Virus record (IMG/VR): IMGVR_UViG_3300036770_002726
Span: 1-64,000 of that record
Reading direction: 5' to 3' (one strand)
Origin: a virus
DNA length: 64,000 nt
The notes under the pieces are model-generated. The model saw only the letters and a program-made list of their open reading frames with translations. It was not told where the DNA came from and made no database searches. This document shows positions 48,622-56,211 of the stretch, piece by piece. Within the stretch, counting starts at the first letter, position 1; the number at the start of each line of letters is the position of its first letter. Both the position numbers and the translations under genes were made by a program.

Positions 48622-48877
48622 CATCAAGATTGTTAATGAAAAATTTGGAACAATCCTTAACGAGAATTTCATTAACGATGTTCAATTCAAGTTGTTTCTT
48701 AAAATGATACAAGGATCCTTGGAACTTAAAAATGCGTTAACATTTTTCAATGGAGTTGACTTTTTGGTACATATTCCTTATGATAAACTTGTTGATTCAA
48801 TAATTACAACAAATGTAAATACTTATGATATGACAGAGATTGTCAAATCAAAGATTGAAGCTCTAGTCACAAAATAA
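48602..48877 (+). CDS. Small hypothetical protein
   Basis: A 91-residue alpha/beta protein (MNTTMYNIKIVNEKFGTILN). It overlaps the previous gene by 20 nt. Function unknown. Confidence 0.6.
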   Translation: MNTTMYNIKIVNEKFGTILNENFINDVQFKLFLKMIQGSLELKNALTFFNGVDFLVHIPYDKLVDSIITTNVNTYDMTEIVKSKIEALVTK

Positions 48878-48895
48878 ACTTTAAATTACTTGGAT

Positions 48896-49027
48896 ATGAA
48901 ATTGTTTTTATTTGGTATGTTTGTGGTTCTTATGGTAGCTTGTTGTCCAGCAAAGAAAACTTGTTGCAAAAAAGTTGAGAAAACTTGTCACCAGGTTGAG
49001 AAAGATAGTTCTTGCCATAAGAAGTAG
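48896..49027 (+). CDS. Cys-rich mini lipoprotein
   Basis: A 43-residue protein with a signal peptide MKLFLFGMFVVLMVAC, with a lipobox-like MVAC, then CPAKKTCCKKVEKTCHQVEK with many Cys residues and a Lys-rich end. It would be a tiny lipid-anchored, Cys-rich surface protein. Function unknown. Confidence 0.6.
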   Translation: MKLFLFGMFVVLMVACCPAKKTCCKKVEKTCHQVEKDSSCHKK

Positions 49028-49082
49028 TTTCCTTATTTAGAAAAATGAGGTGGTGGAGTCCGATTCTATCGGTCCTATAAAA

Positions 49083-49107
49083 GGAGACGTTATTGTCTCC
49101 TTTTTTT
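49083..49107 (+). terminator. Rho-independent terminator
   Basis: GGAGAC (49083-49088), loop GTTATT, GTCTCC (49095-49100), then seven T residues. Confidence 0.88.
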
Positions 49108-49118
49108 ATTTTATTGTT

Positions 49119-49127
49119 ATATTTATT
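49119..49127 (+). promoter_or_regulatory. TATTTAT late-type promoter motif
   Basis: TTATATTTATTAAT with the core at 49120-49126, 12 nt before ATG 49139. Confidence 0.55.
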
Positions 49128-49138
49128 AATAAAAAAAT

Positions 49139-49579
49139 ATGGAAGATAAAATTAAAAAAACAGTAATGGAAGAAGCCAAGAAAAGAGGTTTAATCCTAGA
49201 ACAAGAATCAGATAAAGGTGATTTTGTTGAAATGATATCATTGTTATTTCATTCAAGAACTCAAGCACACACATTTCACCTTCAAACTGAATCATTTGCC
49301 GAACATAAGGCATTAGAAGGTTATTATGATGGAATTGTTGGTCTCATAGATAGTATTACAGAATCGTATCAAGGTAAATATGGTATTGTTAAAGGTTATA
49401 AAAACTATCCTTTAGTTGAATATAAAGGTAATGAATCAACTGTATCTTTCTTTCATAATGTTTGTGAAAAAGTAACCAAACTTAGAGATTGTTGTAAAGA
49501 TAGTTGGTTACAGAATGAAATTGATAATGTCTGCACACTTTTAAATCAAACAATATATAAACTAAAATACTTGAAATAA
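49139..49579 (+). CDS. Tagged ferritin/Dps-like protein (DUF5856-like)
   Basis: The 146-residue protein starts MEDKIKKTVMEEAKKRGLIL followed by EQESDKGDF, an (I/L)-x-E type tag end near residue 21. The rest is all helical: FVEMISLLFHSRTQAHTFHL, SFAEHKALEGYYDGIVGLID and LRDCCKDSWLQNEIDNVCTL. This has His, Glu and Asp at ferritin-like positions, matching phage proteins described as DUF5856. It may bind iron or protect DNA. It is a single-gene unit with its own late promoter and a terminator behind it. The ferritin-like reading is inference. Confidence 0.75.
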   Translation: MEDKIKKTVMEEAKKRGLILEQESDKGDFVEMISLLFHSRTQAHTFHLQTESFAEHKALEGYYDGIVGLIDSITESYQGKYGIVKGYKNYPLVEYKGNESTVSFFHNVCEKVTKLRDCCKDSWLQNEIDNVCTLLNQTIYKLKYLK

Positions 49580-49582
49580 AAA

Positions 49583-49611
49583 AAACCCTCTTAATTGAGG
49601 GTTTTTTTATT
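49583..49611. terminator. Bidirectional terminator
   Basis: AAACCCTC (49583-49590), loop TTAATT, GAGGGTTT (49597-49604), with T residues on the + side and A residues before it. Confidence 0.85.
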
Positions 49612-50104
49612 AGTTAATGTTTATTGTACTTACTGGTGCGGTTGATAAAGTATTTGTTTTTCTAAGAACTATAATTGTTCCACTTATACTTTTCACAAAT
49701 AGTTCATCAGGGTTTGAGTGAGATGAACGTATTTCAAATGTTCCATTGAATAAGTTATATAAACTAACATTATTATGATTTGCAATATAACAAGTTGATG
49801 TGGTGATGATTTCTAGTTTATTCTCATCATTAACATATTGTTTTGAACAAGTATTTTGACCCAATGTCATTTCAACAATACCATCATTGAATGTGAATTT
49901 TGGATATCTACTTGACCAAGATAATTCAACTGAGTTAGGGTCAGAGTCTATAGATAAAACTTCCCAAGTAGTTCTATTGAGAACATCATTAGTTAATGAT
50001 TTTTCAGTTCCAATAACTTCTGTTGGAAGAATTTCAGTTTTTTTGCATTGAACAAAAAGTAAAGATGTGATTAGTGCGATTGAGATAACGAATAAATTTT
50101 TCAT
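49610..50104 (-). CDS. Lipoprotein with META-like domain
   Basis: A 164-residue minus-strand protein with a signal peptide and lipobox (SIALITSLLFVQCKKTE). The mature part has NRTTWEVLSIDSDPNSVELS, KFTFNDGIVEMTLG and SCYIANHNN-like sequence, resembling a small beta-barrel lipid-anchored domain of the META or lipocalin type found in Bacteroidota. It would sit in the outer membrane or periplasm. Its upstream region contains AATATATACACATCAA, similar to the element near 13391. Confidence 0.75.
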   Translation of the reverse strand: MKNLFVISIALITSLLFVQCKKTEILPTEVIGTEKSLTNDVLNRTTWEVLSIDSDPNSVELSWSSRYPKFTFNDGIVEMTLGQNTCSKQYVNDENKLEIITTSTCYIANHNNVSLYNLFNGTFEIRSSHSNPDELFVKSISGTIIVLRKTNTLSTAPVSTININ

Positions 50105-50254
50105 AATTGTTTTTTTAAATTTGTTTTTTAATTATTTTCTATACCAATATATACACATCAATCCTCCAGAAAACAATGACCTTAAAAGGGGTGTTTTATG
50201 ACCTACATCAGTTTTGAATTATTTTTTAAATTTGAACATAAAGGTTGGATGTTT

Positions 50255-50264
50255 AATATTTATA
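50255..50264 (+). promoter_or_regulatory. TATTTAT late-type promoter motif
   Basis: TAATATTTATAG with the core at 50257-50263, 19 nt before ATG 50283. Confidence 0.55.
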
Positions 50265-50282
50265 GTTTATAGAAAAAATATT

Positions 50283-53200
50283 ATGTCATTAATTAATCAA
50301 AAGAAAATAATACAATTATTAAAGGAATATAATGATAATTTTGGATTGTTGAATGAATCCAAGAAGGAAATCCTAATGAACAAATTTGGATTAAAAGAGG
50401 ATGTTGCAAAAGTATTTGATGAAATAGGAAAAAAACTATCTATTTGGTTAGTTAGAGATGTTTACTTACGACATTACATTAATAAAGCTAAAACTTTAAC
50501 TAGAGAAAAAGTACCTGAAGAAGTTTTTGAAACTTGGGCTAAAACTCAATTAAATCAAGAACCAATTAATTCATTGACTCAAGTATTGTCAAGAATTATG
50601 GATTATATTATACGTGAGTTAGGTGGAAATAAATCTTCATTAGATAATTTAACACTTACTGAAATTATTGGTAAAGCCGATGAATGGCATAGAAGTTTAA
50701 ATATAGGTAGTGGAAAAATAAATTATATTGAAAAAAATCCAATCATAATTGATTTTAGAGATGAAGATGGTAATGGATATTATTGGGTTGATTTAAGAAC
50801 TAAAGACTCCAAAGAAGAATGTGAGAGAATGGGTCATTGTGGAAGAAGTAGTTTAGGTAGTTTATATTCATTAAGAAGTTATCAACAAAATGGAAAATAC
50901 AAGGTTAATAAAAGCCATTTAACCGCATCAATTGGTGATAATGGAAAATTATATCAATTAAAAGGTCCAAAAAATTCAAAACCAAGTGAAAAATATCATA
51001 GATATATTTTACCATTATTTGATGTTAAAGATGAGGATGATGAATATTTGATTCAAGGGTTTGGAACAGAATACGCAACACAAGAGGATTTCAAATTGGA
51101 AGATTTACCAATGGAGACACTCAAAGATTTATATAGGGTAAGACCTAAAATATTCAAATCAAGAACATTACAAAGTAAAATGGCTGAATTTGGAATTGAA
51201 ATAGAAGTTGACCCATTACCAACAGATTTTGATATATCTATTCCATATGGGGAGATAACCAAATATATTCAAGGCGATGAATCTGGGTTTGATGTTGTCC
51301 GTAATTATTGGACTAAAACTATTTATTTATCTGAGATTATTTTGTCTGGTGATTATGAATCATTGGAAAATTATATTGACATTCACGGCAATATTTACGC
51401 TGAGGATATTTTGGAAAAATATGTTAGTGAGGAACTCAAAGATTATATGAGACAAATTATTATGCTTGAAGTTCCAATTGACGAAAAATTAAAATTCGAT
51501 CAAGCATCATTACCAGTATTAATTGAACACACTGAAGCAGGTAGTGATATTAGTACTGAAATATTTACAATATATAGGGAAGTATTAATTGAACCATTAT
51601 ATGAGGATTATTATCCAAGGTTAATTCAAACTCTTGAACATTATGGTTCAATCATCAATGATACGCGACACGAAGAAATTAAAATAATGGGTGACCTTAG
51701 TCAAATAGTTGATATAAATAATCCTAATATTATTGAAATTTATAATAAAGTTGAAGAGGATTTTGATGAGTTTTATATGGATAGTGTTGTTGATATGATA
51801 GTGAAATCTGACCTACTTGAAAAACCTATTTGGGAAAAACCTAGTGTAAGTGAAATAGAAATTAATGTTGAAATATTCAACAAGAGACTATATAGACAAT
51901 TGAATAAATTGGAACAAATAATTAAAAAAGATTCAATGAATGAAATTTATCATCAAAACAAGATTATAAAACTATTAAAAGAATATAACTCCAAACATAG
52001 TGATATTCTTACTGAGGCCAAATCAAAATTAGAAATACTAATTAACAAAACTGGATTAAAACCTGAAACAGCTCAAATGTTTGATTCAATTGCTGGTGGG
52101 TTATCTACTTTTTTTGCTAATAAAGTGATTGATAGTTTTCAAAAACTTACTAGTATGCCCAAAGAACGTGTGGCAAAAGAATTAAATCCAACGTCACAAT
52201 TAAGACAGGATTTAAATTCCATTATGGATTATTTTATTAATGGATTAAATAGAAATAAATCATCTTTGGTTAATTTAACTTTTGAACAAATTAAAGAGAA
52301 ATCCAAAGAATGGCACGATAGTTTAAATATTGGTGATAGTAAGATAAATTATATTGAAAACAATCCAATCCTAATTGATTTTAGAAATGAGAATGGTATA
52401 GGGTATTACTGGGCAGACCTACAAACGAATAATTCTACCGAAGAGTGTGAAAGGATGGGACATTGTGGAAGAAGTTCTTCAGGTAAATTATATTCATTAA
52501 GAAGTTATAGATTTACACCAGATGGAAAGTATAAGGTTAATGATAGTCATTTAACAGCATCAATAAGTAATGATGGGATAATATACCAATTAAAAGGACC
52601 TAAGAACTCAAAACCAAAAGAAGAATATCATAAATTCATTTTACCTTTATTTGATTTACAAGATAAATATGATGATTATTTCATCAAAGGATTTGGAACT
52701 GAATATGCCTCACAACAAGATTTCAAATTAGAAGATTTACCAATACAGACTCTCAAAGATTTGTATGAAATTAGACCTGAAATATTCAAATCAAGAGGGT
52801 TAAAAAGTAAAATGGCTGAATTGGGAATTGAAATAGAAGTTGAACCACTACCAACAGATTTTGATGTAGAAATAGAGTTTGAATATATAAATCATTATAT
52901 AGATAACGATGAAGTAATCCACACACGAAAACAAAGAACTAATTATGGGTCAAATTATACCGTGAATACATACTTATCTGAGGCTCTTTTTAATCCCAAC
53001 AAAATAGATGAATTAGATGAATGGATTGAAAGAGAATATTCATTACCTAGTTATGAACAACCATCATTAGAAAAAGTTTTAAAAGAAAATGTTTATGCTG
53101 GATTAAGGTCACATATTATAAGATTATTAAAAATGATGAAACCAACTGAAGAACAATTAAAACAATTGGAAGAAGTTGAGAAGATTACAGAATGGAGTTT

Positions 53201-53648
53201 ACAAATATCTAGACTAGCTCATTTAATGAGACAAATTGATAATGAAAAAATAATGATTATAAATGACATTTACGATTGTTATGATATTAGTTATATGTAT
53301 AGTATAAAAGATTCGGCAATTAGTAAATTAAAAGAATCTTTAATAACTACACTTGAAGGTTATGGTGGGGCTAGTGCTAATAAATATGGAATTTCAATAG
53401 AAGGTGATATTGGAGAACTTGTTGATATTGATGACCCAGAAGTTATTGAAGTATATGATAAAACAGAAGGATCCTATGGTGAATTATATACCTCCGATGT
53501 ATTCAGAGAATTAGTTGAAACAGACATTATATCAAGACCTTGGTGGAGAAGACCTGATATAGATGAAGTTGATATTGATAATGACCGATTTAATGAAGAA
53601 CTAAATGACAGATTAAATTATATTGAAAGATACCAATTATGGAATTAA
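50283..53648 (+). CDS. Two-copy fused PcfJ-like tagged protein
   Basis: The 1121-residue protein is an internal duplication. Copy 1 (about 1-551) has the tag KKIIQLLKEYNDNFGLLNES. Its core carries ERMGHCGRSSLGSLYSLRSY and KSHLTASIGDNGKLYQLKGP, then NSKP. Copy 2 (about 552-1121) begins at an internal Met (ATG 51936) with EIYHQNKIIKLLKEYNSKHS, then DILTEAK, and repeats CERMGHCGRSSSGKLYSLRS. The internal copy thus keeps its own tag. The core resembles the PcfJ-like domain, with Cys, strand, then a basic-aromatic strand. This looks like a fusion after loss of a stop codon. The next gene is a third copy. Activity unknown. Confidence 0.75.
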   Translation: MSLINQKKIIQLLKEYNDNFGLLNESKKEILMNKFGLKEDVAKVFDEIGKKLSIWLVRDVYLRHYINKAKTLTREKVPEEVFETWAKTQLNQEPINSLTQVLSRIMDYIIRELGGNKSSLDNLTLTEIIGKADEWHRSLNIGSGKINYIEKNPIIIDFRDEDGNGYYWVDLRTKDSKEECERMGHCGRSSLGSLYSLRSYQQNGKYKVNKSHLTASIGDNGKLYQLKGPKNSKPSEKYHRYILPLFDVKDEDDEYLIQGFGTEYATQEDFKLEDLPMETLKDLYRVRPKIFKSRTLQSKMAEFGIEIEVDPLPTDFDISIPYGEITKYIQGDESGFDVVRNYWTKTIYLSEIILSGDYESLENYIDIHGNIYAEDILEKYVSEELKDYMRQIIMLEVPIDEKLKFDQASLPVLIEHTEAGSDISTEIFTIYREVLIEPLYEDYYPRLIQTLEHYGSIINDTRHEEIKIMGDLSQIVDINNPNIIEIYNKVEEDFDEFYMDSVVDMIVKSDLLEKPIWEKPSVSEIEINVEIFNKRLYRQLNKLEQIIKKDSMNEIYHQNKIIKLLKEYNSKHSDILTEAKSKLEILINKTGLKPETAQMFDSIAGGLSTFFANKVIDSFQKLTSMPKERVAKELNPTSQLRQDLNSIMDYFINGLNRNKSSLVNLTFEQIKEKSKEWHDSLNIGDSKINYIENNPILIDFRNENGIGYYWADLQTNNSTEECERMGHCGRSSSGKLYSLRSYRFTPDGKYKVNDSHLTASISNDGIIYQLKGPKNSKPKEEYHKFILPLFDLQDKYDDYFIKGFGTEYASQQDFKLEDLPIQTLKDLYEIRPEIFKSRGLKSKMAELGIEIEVEPLPTDFDVEIEFEYINHYIDNDEVIHTRKQRTNYGSNYTVNTYLSEALFNPNKIDELDEWIEREYSLPSYEQPSLEKVLKENVYAGLRSHIIRLLKMMKPTEEQLKQLEEVEKITEWSLQISRLAHLMRQIDNEKIMIINDIYDCYDISYMYSIKDSAISKLKESLITTLEGYGGASANKYGISIEGDIGELVDIDDPEVIEVYDKTEGSYGELYTSDVFRELVETDIISRPWWRRPDIDEVDIDNDRFNEELNDRLNYIERYQLWN

Positions 53649-55285
53649 AAGAAAAATATTACCACAAAAAAATCCTAAATTTATTAAAGGAATATAATGA
53701 TAATTTTGGATTGTTGAATGAATCCAAAAAAGAAATCATAATGGATAAGTTGGGGATAAAAGAATCGTTAGCTCAAGTGTTTGATGAAGTTGGAAGAAAA
53801 TTATCTGTATGGTTGGCCAATAAGTTTCTTAAATATTATTATGACTTGGGAGCGAGTATAGCAGAACCTGATGTACCTAAAAAAGATTTAATAGAATTTG
53901 CAAAGAACAGACTTAATCAAGAACATAGCCCACACACTACTAGAATGGTTTTATCATCAATTATGGATTATATAATAGTTGGTCTAAATGGTAATAGAAG
54001 TAGTTTAGAAGATTTACCTATGTTTGAAATTAAAAGAGGTGAACCGAACATTTACAAGAAAGCTAAAGAATGGCACGATAGTTTAAATATTGGTAATGGT
54101 GCAATAAATTATATTGAAAATGCTCCAATCCTAATTGATTTTAGAAATGAAGATGGTGAAGGATATTATTGGGCTGACCTTAATGTTAAAAGTTCAACTG
54201 AAGAATGTGAAAGAATGGGACATTGTGGAAGAAGTTCATATGGTTATCTATATTCATTAAGAAGTGATAGAGTTTTACCTGGTGGAAAATATAAGTTAAA
54301 TAGAAGTCATTTAACTGCTGCTATTGATACTGATGGAATATTATATCAATTAAAAGGACCTAAGAACTCAAAACCAAAAGAAGAATATCACCAATATATT
54401 GAACCTTTATTTTATTATGAAGATGATGGAGATTATCTAATTAAAGGATTTGGAAGTGAATATGCTTCTAACCAAGATTTCAAGTTATCTGATTTACCTG
54501 ATGCAACAATTAGAAAAATATATAACGATAGACCTGAATTATTTAATACAAGAGGTTTAAAAAGAAAGTTGGGTGAGATGGGTATTATTGATGTTGAACC
54601 TCCCCAAACAAAATTTGTTTTGGAACTATCACCAAATGAGCTTGGAACATATTTGCAAGATGATACTTATTCAACTCGTAGATATAAAAATAGAGAGGGT
54701 AAAGAGATAGTTAGAAGAGAAAGTTGGTATGAAAAAATAATGTCTGATGATATTTGGGAATCAGTTTGGGATACAGACTTTGGATATGATTGGAAGTCAA
54801 TATTTTATATTGTAAATCCTGAAAACGAAAAATTAATTGGGTCAATTATTGACGAATGGATTAGTAAGATTGGTGATGAAGTTGATGAAGATATGTCTTT
54901 GGAAGACAAAATAGAAGAATATGATAATAACTATGATATCCGTAATGCTATCACTAATGCAGCAAATGATGTTGGAATAAATGAATATATTGATTATTTA
55001 AGAGACACCTTAAAATCAGCTTTAGAAGAATATGGAAATGTTATTGAATTCAGTAATGAAACAATTAAAATACAAATTGATTTGAAAGATTATACTAGTA
55101 GGATGGATGAGGACACTCTTGATGAATATTATGAGAATTGTTATGATAATCCTAGTTGTGTATTTAATGAATTATTAAGCGAAGGAAATATTGATATACC
55201 AAAACCAAGATTCAGAGACTTTGATCCTGATATAAATAAAAATGATTATAATGAAAATTTAATGGGTAGATTAAACGAAATATAA
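53639..55285 (+). CDS. Third copy of the PcfJ-like tagged protein
   Basis: The 548-residue protein starts MELKEKYYHKKILNLLKEYN, then DNFGLLNESKKE. Its core has CERMGHCGRSSYGYLYSLRS and LTAAIDTDGILYQLKGPKNS, and an acidic C-terminus. It is a paralog of each half of the preceding gene and overlaps it by 10 nt. The DNA of the tag region is nearly the same as in copy 1 (AATATAATGATAATTTTGGA), which points to recent duplication. Confidence 0.75.
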   Translation: MELKEKYYHKKILNLLKEYNDNFGLLNESKKEIIMDKLGIKESLAQVFDEVGRKLSVWLANKFLKYYYDLGASIAEPDVPKKDLIEFAKNRLNQEHSPHTTRMVLSSIMDYIIVGLNGNRSSLEDLPMFEIKRGEPNIYKKAKEWHDSLNIGNGAINYIENAPILIDFRNEDGEGYYWADLNVKSSTEECERMGHCGRSSYGYLYSLRSDRVLPGGKYKLNRSHLTAAIDTDGILYQLKGPKNSKPKEEYHQYIEPLFYYEDDGDYLIKGFGSEYASNQDFKLSDLPDATIRKIYNDRPELFNTRGLKRKLGEMGIIDVEPPQTKFVLELSPNELGTYLQDDTYSTRRYKNREGKEIVRRESWYEKIMSDDIWESVWDTDFGYDWKSIFYIVNPENEKLIGSIIDEWISKIGDEVDEDMSLEDKIEEYDNNYDIRNAITNAANDVGINEYIDYLRDTLKSALEEYGNVIEFSNETIKIQIDLKDYTSRMDEDTLDEYYENCYDNPSCVFNELLSEGNIDIPKPRFRDFDPDINKNDYNENLMGRLNEI

Positions 55286-55286
55286 T

Positions 55287-56132
55287 ATGAAAATAATAAT
55301 AACAGAAAGTCAGTATAAAATACTTAATGAACAATTAGGTAATTTCGGTGATATAAGAAATGTAAAGAAATTACGAAAAGATTGGAAAACTGATGTTCTA
55401 TCAAATACAGAAAGAGGTATTAAAAAAATAAAACAAGGACTTGATGGAGCAGACATCAAAGATATTGTTAATGACTTATCAAAAAAATTTGGAATTAATA
55501 AAATTTCATATGCTGGTAGAGGATATTATGGTATTGCATTTGTAGCTGATGGTACAAAAATATTGAAACTCACCCAAGACGAAGATGAAATAAAAGGAAT
55601 TGAAAAAATAGTAGGAAAAGAAATACCTGGTATTGTAAATTATTATGATTATGAATATTATCCTGAATATAACATTTATGGTATTCTAATGGATAAAGCA
55701 AAACCAATTTCAAAAATAGAAAAAGACATTTACACAACAATGTTTTATATGGGTGCGAATTATTCTGACTCTGATTTTTGGGATGATTATGATGAAGAGT
55801 TTTTGGATAATTTGGTTGATAGATTGGAAAGTCCTGAACCTGAAGATGAAATCCCACCAATTGGTATTAGTGGTTATTATAGTAGTGATGAAGATGATGA
55901 GGAAGATGAAGAGTTTGATGATGAAGACGAGAGTAATTATTACATTCCAAAAAGGGAAAAACCAGTTTCGAGTGTAAATATTACCTATGATGAACTGATA
56001 GAGTATATAGAGAAATACAGAGAATTATTATTGAAGTTGGAAGCTAACGATATTGCAACAAAAGATTTACACGGAGAAAACATTGGACAAATAAATGGAG
56101 AACTAGTCCATTTTGATGTAATGGCATTTTAA
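55287..56132 (+). CDS. Kinase-like protein with tag and truncated C-lobe
   Basis: The 281-residue protein starts MKIIITESQYKILNEQLGNF, the tag ending L-N-E. A glycine loop AGRGYYGIAFVADGTKILKL lies at residues 76-95 with the Lys typical of VAIK. A middle part has a very acidic insertion (DEDDEEDEEFDDEDES). Near the end it reads IATKDLHGENIGQINGELVH with the HGxN catalytic-loop pattern (residues 258-275) and FDV at 276-278, where protein kinases have DFG. The chain ends only 3 residues later, so the usual rest of the C-lobe is missing. It could phosphorylate host proteins after injection, or act as a pseudokinase. Activity is inferred. Confidence 0.7.
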   Translation: MKIIITESQYKILNEQLGNFGDIRNVKKLRKDWKTDVLSNTERGIKKIKQGLDGADIKDIVNDLSKKFGINKISYAGRGYYGIAFVADGTKILKLTQDEDEIKGIEKIVGKEIPGIVNYYDYEYYPEYNIYGILMDKAKPISKIEKDIYTTMFYMGANYSDSDFWDDYDEEFLDNLVDRLESPEPEDEIPPIGISGYYSSDEDDEEDEEFDDEDESNYYIPKREKPVSSVNITYDELIEYIEKYRELLLKLEANDIATKDLHGENIGQINGELVHFDVMAF

Positions 56133-56183
56133 TAACTTAACAATAAGTTAATACAAAACATTTTACTATCTCAACTATTTTTC

Positions 56184-56191
56184 CTATTTAT
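56184..56191 (+). promoter_or_regulatory. TATTTAT motif before the TonB receptor gene
   Basis: CTATTTATG with the core at 56185-56191, 20 nt before ATG 56212. The flanking bases are less A/T-rich than in other copies. Confidence 0.4.
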
Positions 56192-56211
56192 GATTTGTCA
56201 AAACCATAAGT

